Shown piece by piece: positions 7,004 to 14,391 of a DNA stretch of 24,167 bases. The position numbers and the translations under genes are program-made. Under the pieces are notes generated by a model. That model saw nothing but the letters and a program-made list of their open reading frames with translations. It had not been told where the DNA came from and did not search any database. The stretch is taken from NCBI GenBank assembly GCA_946184215.1, contig CAMHER010000006.1, positions 1-24,167 of the forward strand, written 5' to 3'. How positions within the stretch are numbered: position 1 is the stretch's first letter; the number at the start of each line of letters is the position of its first letter. Origin of the DNA: an uncultured Clostridia bacterium (GTDB taxonomy: Bacteria; Bacillota; Clostridia; Oscillospirales; Oscillospiraceae).

Positions 7004-8121
7004 AAAGACACTGGCCGATATGGCAAGGCACTGTCCGAGCCGAGATCCGCGGCGGAGAGCCGGAACGGTTTCTCAACGCCTGCACAGAAGCGGGTCTTGT
7101 GCTGCGGAACATCGAGTACACCGCGCCGCAGACCCTGAACATAAGTCTGCCGGCGGAGGATCGGGATCGGATGGAGCGGATCGCGGCACTGTGCATATGC
7201 GAGACGGCGATCCTCTCTCCGGTCGGCGGAAGCGAGCGGGGGAGACGGCGGCTCCGAAAAGAGCGGCTTTTGATCCTGACTGCCGCGTTTGCACTGCTGC
7301 TGGCGATCTCCAGTCTGTTTATCTGGGATATTGAGGTCGTCGGAAACGAAAGCCTTTCCAAGGGTGAGATCCTGCGTGCGCTCAGCGAGAGCGGGATCAC
7401 GGAAGGCTGCTTCTGGCCGACAACCGATGTGGATGCCGTGCGCAGCCGCATGCTGCTGCGGGAGGAATCGCTGGCCTGGATGACGCTGAATGTGCGCGGC
7501 TCGCGTGCGACGGTCGCGGTACTCGAACGCCGGGAAAAGCCGCCAATCTATGCCGAGGACAGCGCGGCGGATCTCACGGCGCGCCGCGGCGGCGTGATCG
7601 GGGAGACGTCGGTGAAAAACGGACGCGCTCTCGTCGCCCGCGGCCAGGTCGTTGCCGAGGGCGAGACGCTGGTGAGCGGCCGGATGGAAAGCGAGACCGG
7701 GCAGACGCGCCTTGTACGCTCGGAAGGGGAAATCATCGCCGAAACGCTGCATGAGCAGCAGATCTTTCTCTGCCCCGAAAGCTATGAAAAGAGCCCGCGT
7801 CACGGCGTCCATCTGATCCTTGGCCTCCAATGCGGAAAAAACAGGATAAATCTTGGACTAAAGGGTAGAAAAGTGCTTGACGGGTGTGATAAAATCAAAA
7901 AAGAATATATAATAGGGATAAAAGATTGCTTTGTGTTCCCTCTCCGTTTGATTGTTGAAGAATACCGGCCTTATGAAATGGGCGCTGCGTACAGCCCGGA
8001 TCCCACTGAGGCTGAGATGCGTGCACGGCTCGCGCTTTCCGAGGAGATCGACGGGGAAGTGACGGAAATCGATTTTGCGTATGAGGACGAAAACATTGCC
8101 GTTCACAGGGAAATCGAATAA
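7000..8121 (+). CDS. yqfD: Sporulation protein YqfD
   Basis: This 373-residue protein has the YqfD layout: a small N-terminal alpha/beta domain (1-75), an Arg-rich stretch (about 77-88), one transmembrane helix (about 89-109), and an extracytoplasmic region starting IEVVGNESLSKGEILRALSESGI, a POTRA-like segment, then beta-rich sequence to the end. It is expected in the outer forespore membrane during engulfment, by family. The ATG at 7000 overlaps yqfC by 4 bp and is preceded by GGAGTGGGA. An AT-rich patch at about 7847-7935 interrupts the otherwise GC-rich codon use near the C-terminus, yet the frame and the family pattern continue through it, so I see no frameshift. Confidence 0.88.
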   Translation: MKRHWPIWQGTVRAEIRGGEPERFLNACTEAGLVLRNIEYTAPQTLNISLPAEDRDRMERIAALCICETAILSPVGGSERGRRRLRKERLLILTAAFALLLAISSLFIWDIEVVGNESLSKGEILRALSESGITEGCFWPTTDVDAVRSRMLLREESLAWMTLNVRGSRATVAVLERREKPPIYAEDSAADLTARRGGVIGETSVKNGRALVARGQVVAEGETLVSGRMESETGQTRLVRSEGEIIAETLHEQQIFLCPESYEKSPRHGVHLILGLQCGKNRINLGLKGRKVLDGCDKIKKEYIIGIKDCFVFPLRLIVEEYRPYEMGAAYSPDPTEAEMRARLALSEEIDGEVTEIDFAYEDENIAVHREIE

Positions 8122-8142
8122 AGGCGCAGGGAGTATGTACCA

Positions 8143-9150
8143 ATGATAGAGAAAACCATAGCTGTCGACAGAATGGAAACCGTGATGGGGGTTTTCGGCT
8201 CCTTCGACCAAAATCTTCGGATCATCGAGGAAAACCTCTCCGTATCGGTCGTCGAACGTGCCGATCAGATCCATATTACCGGAGAGGCGGAAAATGTCAT
8301 GCTGGCCGAACGGGCGATCAGCTCGCTGCTGGCGCTCTCCTCAAAGGGCGAGAATATCGACGCGCAGAACGTGCGCTATATCCTCAAGCTCGTTCGCGAA
8401 GGCAAGGAGGATAAGATCGGCGAACTGGCGGGCGATGTGATCTGTATTACCGCCAAGGGAAAGCCCATCAAGCCCAAAACGCTGGGCCAGAAGGAATACT
8501 GTGAGGCGATCGCAAACAACACCGTGACGCTCGGCATCGGCCCCGCCGGCACGGGCAAGACGTATCTTGCCGTTGCCGCCGCCGTTGCGGCCTTCCGCTC
8601 CGAGCAGGTCAACCGCATCATCCTGACCCGCCCCGCCGTCGAAGCGGGGGAGAGGCTGGGCTTCCTGCCTGGCGATCTGCAGAGCAAGGTCGACCCTTAT
8701 CTCAGGCCGCTGTATGACGCGCTCTTCGATATGCTCGGCGCCGATACCTATCAGAAGTATCTTGAGCGCGGGAACATCGAGGTCGCGCCGCTTGCCTATA
8801 TGCGCGGGCGGACGCTTGACGACAGCTTTATCATCCTCGACGAGGCACAGAACACCTCACGCGAGCAGATGAAGATGTTTCTCACGCGTATCGGCTTTGG
8901 CTCAAAAGTCGTCATCACGGGCGACATTACGCAGATCGACCTGCCTGAGGACAAGACGAGCGGACTGAAGGTCGCCATGAAGGTGCTGGAAGGCATCGAT
9001 GACATCGCGATCTGCAAGCTGACGGGAGCTGACGTGGTTCGGCACCGCCTGGTGCAGAAAATCATCGAGGCCTATGAGGTATACGACAAGAAAAACCCCG
9101 CCCCGGCAGAGGAAAAAAAGCAGCCGCCGCGGAACTACAGGAGAAGATAA
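8143..9150 (+). CDS. phoH: PhoH family ATPase/RNA helicase-like protein
   Basis: This 335-residue P-loop protein has a KH-like N-terminal part (1-110) and a PhoH ATPase domain with Walker A GPAGTGKT (133-140) and Walker B FIILDEAQN (229-237), followed by the ITGDITQIDLP sensor segment. The family (YbeZ) binds RNA, hydrolyses nucleotides and partners with YbeY in rRNA maturation, which matches ybeY starting on the very next base. The basic tail (KKQPPRNYRRR) may contact RNA. AGGGAG lies 9 bases before the ATG. In B. subtilis the c-di-AMP phosphodiesterase gene pgpH (yqfF) lies between phoH and ybeY; it is absent here. Confidence 0.95.
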   Translation: MIEKTIAVDRMETVMGVFGSFDQNLRIIEENLSVSVVERADQIHITGEAENVMLAERAISSLLALSSKGENIDAQNVRYILKLVREGKEDKIGELAGDVICITAKGKPIKPKTLGQKEYCEAIANNTVTLGIGPAGTGKTYLAVAAAVAAFRSEQVNRIILTRPAVEAGERLGFLPGDLQSKVDPYLRPLYDALFDMLGADTYQKYLERGNIEVAPLAYMRGRTLDDSFIILDEAQNTSREQMKMFLTRIGFGSKVVITGDITQIDLPEDKTSGLKVAMKVLEGIDDIAICKLTGADVVRHRLVQKIIEAYEVYDKKNPAPAEEKKQPPRNYRRR

Positions 9151-9636
9151 ATGACACATCAGATCATTGTCAGCCGTGAAAAGAGGGGGCTTGGCCACCG
9201 GGAAGCGGCGGCGGAAATCAAAAAAGCGGTTAAGATGGCGCTGGCGGCGGAGGGGATCACCGAGCCGTGCCTTGTCAGCGTCTGCCTGACGGATGATGAA
9301 GGCATCCGCGGCGTCAACCGTGAATTTCGCGCAATCGACCGGGCAACGGACGTGCTGTCGTTTCCCTTCAACGAACTGACGCCCGGCGCTTTTGACGCCG
9401 CCGGCTGCGAGCGCGACATGGAGAGCGGCAGGATCCTGCTGGGCGACATGATGATCTCGCTGGAGCGCTGCGCGGCGCAGGGCGAGGAATTCGGACACGG
9501 CTTTGAGCGGGAGATCCAATATCTTACCGTCCATTCCATCCTGCATCTGCTCGGATATGACCATGTGGACGAGGGAGAAAAAAAGAGGCAGATGCGGGAA
9601 AAAGAAAAAATGATCATGGGGGATACAGACGAATGA
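9151..9636 (+). CDS. ybeY: Endoribonuclease YbeY, rRNA maturation
   Basis: YbeY is a zinc-dependent endoribonuclease active in 16S rRNA 3'-end maturation and ribosome quality control. The zinc motif HxxxHxxxxxH is present as H128, H132 and H138 (HSILHLLGYDH). The preceding ATDVLSFPF and RILLGDMMIS segments are also typical. The 161-residue length is normal. It starts immediately after the phoH stop, with AGGAG inside the end of phoH, and its own stop overlaps era as ATGA. The phoH-ybeY-era arrangement joins three factors acting on the small ribosomal subunit. Confidence 0.96.
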   Translation: MTHQIIVSREKRGLGHREAAAEIKKAVKMALAAEGITEPCLVSVCLTDDEGIRGVNREFRAIDRATDVLSFPFNELTPGAFDAAGCERDMESGRILLGDMMISLERCAAQGEEFGHGFEREIQYLTVHSILHLLGYDHVDEGEKKRQMREKEKMIMGDTDE

Positions 9637-10520
9637 CAAAAGCAGCAATGATCACGATATGCGGCCGGCCCAACGTCGGTAAATCCACGCTGACCAACGC
9701 GCTGGTCGGGGAAAAGGTGGCGATCGTCTCTCCCAAGCCGCAGACGACGCGCAACCGCATTACGGCCATTGTCGAGCGGGGCGAGACGCAGTTCGTCCTG
9801 ATGGACACGCCCGGCATCCACAAGCCGCGCACAAAGCTTGGCGATTACATGGTCAACGTCGTGCGCGAGAGCGTAGCGGACGTGGACTGTGTGCTGATGA
9901 TGGTAGAGCCCGTCGCTTCGATCGGACCGCAGGAGGAGGCGCTGCTCGAACGCCTGCGGGAGACGCAGAGCCCGGCGATCCTTGTCATCAACAAGATCGA
10001 CACGGTGGAAAAGGGCCGCCTGCTGGAGGTGATCGCCCTCTACTCCGTCGCCTATGATTTTGACGCGGTGATCCCGGTATCGGCCCGGACGGGGGACGGC
10101 TTGGACGAGCTGCTGGACGAGATGGAGAAGTATGCCGCCGAGGGCCCGCACTTCTTCCCGGACGATATGATCACCGATCAGCCGGAGCGCCAGATCTGCG
10201 CCGAACTGGTGCGGGAAAAGCTGCTGCGCTGCCTCGACAAGGAGATCCCTCACGGTACGGCCGTAGAGGTCACCAGGTTCTCCGAGCGGGAGAACGGCGT
10301 CGTCGACATCGACGTGACGATCTACTGCGAAAAAGACAGCCACAAGGGCATCGTTATCGGCAAAAAGGGTGCGATGCTCAAAAAAATCGGCGAGCTTGCG
10401 CGCGAGGATATGGAGGCCTTTCTGGGCACCAAGGTCTTTCTGCAGACCTGGGTCAAGGTCAAAGAAAACTGGCGTGACAGTATGGCGCAGCTTCGCAACT
10501 TCGGCTATCAGAACGAGTGA
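9633..10520 (+). CDS. era: GTPase Era
   Basis: Era is an essential GTPase that binds the 3' end of 16S rRNA during 30S assembly. This 295-residue protein shows G1 GRPNVGKST (11-19), the switch segment KPQTTRNR, G3 DTPG (58-61), G4 NKID (120-123) and G5 SAR, followed by a C-terminal KH domain with GIVIGKKGAMLKKIG. Length and domain order are standard. It overlaps ybeY by 4 bp. The genes dgkA and cdd, found next to era in Bacillus, are not present here. Confidence 0.97.
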   Translation: MTKAAMITICGRPNVGKSTLTNALVGEKVAIVSPKPQTTRNRITAIVERGETQFVLMDTPGIHKPRTKLGDYMVNVVRESVADVDCVLMMVEPVASIGPQEEALLERLRETQSPAILVINKIDTVEKGRLLEVIALYSVAYDFDAVIPVSARTGDGLDELLDEMEKYAAEGPHFFPDDMITDQPERQICAELVREKLLRCLDKEIPHGTAVEVTRFSERENGVVDIDVTIYCEKDSHKGIVIGKKGAMLKKIGELAREDMEAFLGTKVFLQTWVKVKENWRDSMAQLRNFGYQNE

Positions 10521-10596
10521 GCTTTTACAGCTGATAATAAATACCAACTATATTTGAGCCGCCCGCGCGAATACTAACTTGCGTGAGGTGGTTTGG

Positions 10597-10743
10597 ATGA
10601 ACAGCGATATCTTATGGCAGGCTTTTGTCGATACCGGCGACCCGGCGTATTATGTCCTGTACAAGTCCGCGACCGGTAAAGAAAGAGAAGAAAAAGAAAA
10701 AAAGAACGGCGAGTCGGGACAAGTGCCCGCCGCCTCGGACTGA
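10597..10743 (+). CDS. yqzL: YqzL-like small protein
   Basis: This is a 48-residue ORF between era and recO, exactly where Firmicutes carry yqzL. Its N-terminal half (MNSDILWQAFVDTGDPAYYVLYK) fits the YqzL pattern of an aromatic start, a TG(D/S)P turn and a YYxLYK stretch. The second half is a highly charged Lys/Glu tail followed by a Pro/Ala/Ser end. The ATG has GAGGTGG about 6 bases upstream. Function is unknown in the family. The gene ends 13 bp before the recO start, implying co-transcription. Recognition rests on position and the short motif only. Confidence 0.8.
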   Translation: MNSDILWQAFVDTGDPAYYVLYKSATGKEREEKEKKNGESGQVPAASD

Positions 10744-10756
10744 TAGAAGTACATAC

Positions 10757-11494
10757 ATGTTTGAAACGACAAAAGCGCTGGTACTGCGCGAGGTGAAATA
10801 CAAGGAGGCGGACAGGATCCTGACACTGTTCACCGCCGACAACGGGAAAATCACCGCCAAGGCGCGCGGCGCGCTGCGCAAATCCAGCAAAACCGGAGCC
10901 GCCACCCAGCTTTTGACCTATGCGGACATGACGCTTTTTTTCAACAAGGGAAAGTGGACGGTCAACGAGGCTTCGGTGATCGAATCCTTTGATGGCTTAA
11001 AGACGGATATCGAACGCTTCGCACTGGGCAGCTATTTTGCCGAGTGCGCCGAGGCGCTTTCGGTGGAGGATCAGAAGGACGGTGAACTGCTGAGCCTGGT
11101 GCTGAACTCGCTTTATGCTCTGAGCCGGGGAATGTACGACGCGCGCAAGATCAAAGCCGCCTTCGAGCTGCGGCTGATGAGCCTTTCGGGCTACCGCCCT
11201 GCGGCGGAGCATTGCTCTGCCTGCGGGCGGGAGGACGTCGAGGGGCCGGTCTTCGACCTGCTCAACGGCTGTGTCTTCTGCCGGAAATGCAGCCGGAGCG
11301 GCAGTACCGTGACGCTTGACGACGCTTCGCTCGCGGCGATGCGCTTTGTGCTGGATGCACCGCCCAAACAGCTCTTTTCCTTTGACATTGCGGGCGACTC
11401 TCTTGTCTCCCTGGCCTTTGCCGCTGAGAACTATCTTCTGACACAGACGGAGAGGAACTTCGGCACCCTTGACTATTATAAACAATTCAGGTAA
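10757..11494 (+). CDS. recO: DNA repair protein RecO
   Basis: RecO mediates loading of RecA on SSB-covered single-stranded DNA in the RecFOR pathway. The 245-residue protein opens with the OB-fold signature TKALVLREVKYKEADRILTLFT and has a zinc site built from C153, C156, C175 and C178 (CSAC and CRKC). The start at 10757 is chosen because the family N-terminus begins there; the reading frame stays open upstream to 10625, but that part overlaps yqzL and encodes low-complexity basic sequence. The ribosome site is weak (AGAAG), which suggests coupling to yqzL translation. Confidence 0.94.
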   Translation: MFETTKALVLREVKYKEADRILTLFTADNGKITAKARGALRKSSKTGAATQLLTYADMTLFFNKGKWTVNEASVIESFDGLKTDIERFALGSYFAECAEALSVEDQKDGELLSLVLNSLYALSRGMYDARKIKAAFELRLMSLSGYRPAAEHCSACGREDVEGPVFDLLNGCVFCRKCSRSGSTVTLDDASLAAMRFVLDAPPKQLFSFDIAGDSLVSLAFAAENYLLTQTERNFGTLDYYKQFR

Positions 11495-11506
11495 CGGGAT
11501 ACGACT

Positions 11507-13882
11507 ATGAGCTTCTTTGAAAAATCACTGACAACACTTGAACTGCCGTCCGTGCTGAACATGCTCGCCGCCGAGGCGGTGGGCGATTCGGCCAAGGAGG
11601 CGGCAAGAGCGCTCAGCCCTTCGCCCGATCCCTTTGAGGTGAAACGCAGGCTTGGCGAGACGAGTGCCGCCAAGACCATGATGATCGTGCGCGGCAGCCC
11701 TTCTTTCTCCGGCGTGAAGGACGTGCGTCCCTCGCTGGCCAGGGCGGACCTGGGCGGGGCGCTGAACACGCGCGAGCTGATGGATATTGCCCGCGTGCTG
11801 CAGTGTGCGCGGCTTGTGCGCGGCTACATTGCGGACAACGGCGACGACAAAACGCCGATCGATTATCTGTTTTACGCACTGCATGCCAACAAATTTCTCG
11901 AGGAAAAAATCAACGGCTCCATCCTCGGCGAGGATGAGATCGCCGACAGCGCATCGACCGATCTCGCCTCCATCCGCCGCCAGATGCGCGCTGCCGCTGC
12001 GCGTGCGCGCGATGCGCTGCAGAAGATCATTTCCTCGCCTTCTTATGCCAAGGCATTGCAGGAACCGATCATCACCATGCGATCCGATCGCTATGTGGTG
12101 CCCGTCAAGGCCGATCACAAGGGGGCTGTCCCGGGACTGGTGCATGATATCTCCGCCTCCGGCATGACGCTCTTTATCGAGCCGATGGCGGCGGTCAAGG
12201 CCAACAATGAACTGCGGGAACTCGCCGCCAAGGAAAAACTGGAGATCGAGCGTATCCTTGCCGAACTGTCCGCCGACTGTGCCGAGCATCGAGACGACAT
12301 CAACTCGGACTATGAGGTGCTTGTCAAGCTGGATCTGATCTTTGCCAAGGCCAAGCTGTCCTACAAGCTCGACTGCGGTGAGGCGGAAACAGAGGGAACG
12401 GGTATTCTTCTGCGCCGGGCGCGCCATCCGCTGCTTGACCAGGCGAAGGCCGTGCCGATCGACGTGGAGCTGGGCGGCGGCTTTGACACGCTGGTCATCA
12501 CCGGCCCGAACACGGGCGGAAAGACCGTTTCGCTCAAAACAATTGGTCTGCTTGCCGCCATGCACCAGTGCGGGCTGCATATCCCCGCTGCGGACGGGAG
12601 CGTCCTGCCGGTTTTCAGCCATATCCTGGCCGATATCGGAGATGAGCAGAGCATCGAACAGAGTCTTTCCACCTTCTCGGCACATATGACGAACATTGTC
12701 AGCATCCTCTCGGAATGCGATGAGCGCTCGCTGCTGCTTTTTGACGAGCTCGGCGCCGGCACCGATCCGACGGAAGGCGCCGCGCTTGCCATTGCGATCA
12801 TTGAATATGCGCGCCAGAAGGGCGCCATGATCGCGGCCACGACGCACTATGCCGAACTCAAGGTCTATGCCACGAACGAGCCGGGGGTGCAGAACGCCTC
12901 CTGCGAATTTGACGTGGAGACCCTGCGCCCGACCTACCGGCTGCTGGTGGGTATCCCGGGCAAATCCAACGCTTTTGCGATCTCCCGCCGTCTCGGACTG
13001 GGCGAGGACATCATCGAAGACGCCCGCCGCCGCGTCGGAACGGAGAGCGCCAGCTTCGAGGCCACGATTGAGAAGCTCGAGCAGACGCGCCTGCTGCTGG
13101 AAAAGGAACGCAGCGAAGTTGCGTACAAGCTGCGCCAGGCGGAGGAAAACGCCAGGAAATCCGCTTTTCTGAAGGCTGAACTGGAGGTTCGCCTGGATAA
13201 GGCCGAGCTGAAGGCCAGGCGGGACGCCGAGCGCATCCTGTCCGAGGCGCGGCAGACCGCGGAGGACACCTTTGCCGAGCTTGACGAGATGCGCCGCCGC
13301 GCCAACGACGAAAGCGACATCAACGCCTTGAACGAGGCCAGAAGCGAGCTGCGCCGCAAGCTCAACGAGGCGGAGGATTCGGTGCGCCTCAAGGAGACGC
13401 TGCCCGCCCCGGAGGAGAAAAAATCCGCCCGTCCCGTCGTCGCGGGAGACACGGTACAGGTTCGTTCTCTCGGCGTAAAGGCCGAGGTCATCTCCGTCGG
13501 CCCGGACCGGACGCTGACCCTGCGCGCCGGCATCATGACGCTGACGGCAAAGGAAGACGAGGTCCTGCTGCTGGAAGGGGAGAAGCCGCAAAAGCCGAAA
13601 ACCTATTCCTCCGGCGGAACCGCGCTCCGTTCGGAAAGCTTCTCCTCCGAAATCGACCTGCGCGGGCTGGAAGCCATGGAGGCGGTCCTTGCCGCGGAGC
13701 GGTATATCGACAGCGCCGTGATGGCCAAAATGAACACGATCCGCATCATCCACGGCAAGGGAACGGGAGCGCTGCGCAGTGCGATCGGGCAGATGCTGAA
13801 GAAAAACAAAGCGGTCAAATCCTTCCGGCTCGGACGCTACGGAGAGGGAGAAACGGGCGTAACTGTTGTCGAACTGAAATAA
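11507..13882 (+). CDS. mutS2: MutS2 (ATPase with Smr domain)
   Basis: This 791-residue protein has the MutS2 architecture: lever and core helices, Walker A GPNTGGKT (333-340), Walker B LLLFDELGAGTDPTE (409-423), a long charged coiled-coil region (about 520-640), a KOW-like linker (about 645-690) and a C-terminal Smr nuclease-type domain with EIDLRGLEAMEA and IIHGKGTGALR. Members suppress homologous recombination and, in Bacillus, also act on collided ribosomes (RqcU). It starts 12 bp after recO with only a weak ribosome site. Smr active-site residues (DLRG, HGKG) are intact. No clear terminator follows. Confidence 0.96.
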   Translation: MSFFEKSLTTLELPSVLNMLAAEAVGDSAKEAARALSPSPDPFEVKRRLGETSAAKTMMIVRGSPSFSGVKDVRPSLARADLGGALNTRELMDIARVLQCARLVRGYIADNGDDKTPIDYLFYALHANKFLEEKINGSILGEDEIADSASTDLASIRRQMRAAAARARDALQKIISSPSYAKALQEPIITMRSDRYVVPVKADHKGAVPGLVHDISASGMTLFIEPMAAVKANNELRELAAKEKLEIERILAELSADCAEHRDDINSDYEVLVKLDLIFAKAKLSYKLDCGEAETEGTGILLRRARHPLLDQAKAVPIDVELGGGFDTLVITGPNTGGKTVSLKTIGLLAAMHQCGLHIPAADGSVLPVFSHILADIGDEQSIEQSLSTFSAHMTNIVSILSECDERSLLLFDELGAGTDPTEGAALAIAIIEYARQKGAMIAATTHYAELKVYATNEPGVQNASCEFDVETLRPTYRLLVGIPGKSNAFAISRRLGLGEDIIEDARRRVGTESASFEATIEKLEQTRLLLEKERSEVAYKLRQAEENARKSAFLKAELEVRLDKAELKARRDAERILSEARQTAEDTFAELDEMRRRANDESDINALNEARSELRRKLNEAEDSVRLKETLPAPEEKKSARPVVAGDTVQVRSLGVKAEVISVGPDRTLTLRAGIMTLTAKEDEVLLLEGEKPQKPKTYSSGGTALRSESFSSEIDLRGLEAMEAVLAAERYIDSAVMAKMNTIRIIHGKGTGALRSAIGQMLKKNKAVKSFRLGRYGEGETGVTVVELK

Positions 13883-13938
13883 AAAACAACCGAAGAGGGC
13901 ATGCGGAATGTGTAAATCTCCAAAAGCACCAAAATCGG

Positions 13939-13967
13939 TTGACGTTCTGGCATTTTTTTGCTAAATT
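13939..13967 (+). promoter_or_regulatory. Sigma-A-type promoter of the HPr gene
   Basis: A -35 box TTGACG (13939-13944), a 17-base spacer with a T-run, and a -10 box TAAATT (13962-13967) lie in the 131-bp gap between mutS2 and HPr. The predicted start falls at or just before a short perfect palindrome at 13972-13987. It separates HPr from the upstream repair operon. Confidence 0.75.
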
Positions 13968-13971
13968 ATAA

Positions 13972-13987
13972 ATGTACGAAAGTACAT
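13972..13987. repeat. Perfect palindrome at the HPr transcription start
   Basis: ATGTAC and GTACAT flank a GAAA spacer immediately downstream of the -10 box. It could be a 5' mRNA stabilising hairpin closed by a GNRA-type tetraloop, or an operator. Nothing in the sequence decides between these. Confidence 0.5.
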
Positions 13988-14013
13988 CTTGTATATTTTA
14001 AGGAGTGGCAAGT

Positions 14014-14277
14014 ATGATAACCAAAGAGGTAGTTATTAACAATCAGGTTGGCCTTCACGCCAGACCGGCTACTTTCTTTATCCAGAAGGCAAACGAATTC
14101 AAGAGCAGCATTTGGGTCGAGAAAGAAGAGAGACGCGTCAATGCGAAGAGCCTTCTCGGCGTGCTTTCCCTTGGTATCGTCAAGGGTACCACGGTCACAC
14201 TGATCGCTGACGGCGCGGATGAGGATGAGGCTATCGCGACGCTCTCCGAGCTTATAGATTCCGACTTCTCCGAGTGA
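14014..14277 (+). CDS. ptsH: Phosphocarrier protein HPr
   Basis: HPr passes phosphate from enzyme I to the sugar-specific EIIA proteins of the PTS. The 87-residue protein has the phosphorylated His15 (GLHARPA) and the regulatory Ser46 (NAKSLLGVLSL), the HPr kinase target used in CcpA-type catabolite control in Firmicutes. Presence of His15 argues against Crh. The ATG at 14014 is chosen because AAGGAG lies 8 bases upstream; an in-frame GTG at 14005 overlaps that site. It is monocistronic, with its own promoter and terminator, and ptsI is not adjacent. Confidence 0.93.
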   Translation: MITKEVVINNQVGLHARPATFFIQKANEFKSSIWVEKEERRVNAKSLLGVLSLGIVKGTTVTLIADGADEDEAIATLSELIDSDFSE

Positions 14278-14307
14278 GAGGCGCAGCAAAACCATTTACC
14301 ACTTAAA

Positions 14308-14334
14308 GGGGCGTGCTTGGCACGCCCCGTTTTA
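14308..14334 (+). terminator. Intrinsic terminator after HPr
   Basis: A perfect 9-bp GC-rich stem (GGGGCGTGC / GCACGCCCC) with a TTG loop is followed by GTTTTA. It lies 30 bases after the HPr stop codon. Confidence 0.9.
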
Positions 14335-14391
14335 GTATGCGCTGCCCGATGCATCAAATTTTGACTGAGCGAAAGCAGGAAAGGACCGGCT

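Noticed and set aside
10625..10756. Upstream extension of the recO frame
   Set aside because: It adds low-complexity basic residues, overlaps yqzL in another frame, and the RecO family N-terminus aligns with the ATG at 10757.
11525..13753. 742-codon open frame antisense to mutS2
   Set aside because: The frame is kept open by codon bias of mutS2; the translation shows no domain, and mutS2 is unmistakable.
13887..13941. Inverted repeat CAACCGA / TCGGTTG after mutS2
   Set aside because: Seven base pairs enclosing 41 bases, with no T-run after it, is too weak for a terminator. It overlaps the -35 box of the HPr promoter, and an operator role cannot be supported.
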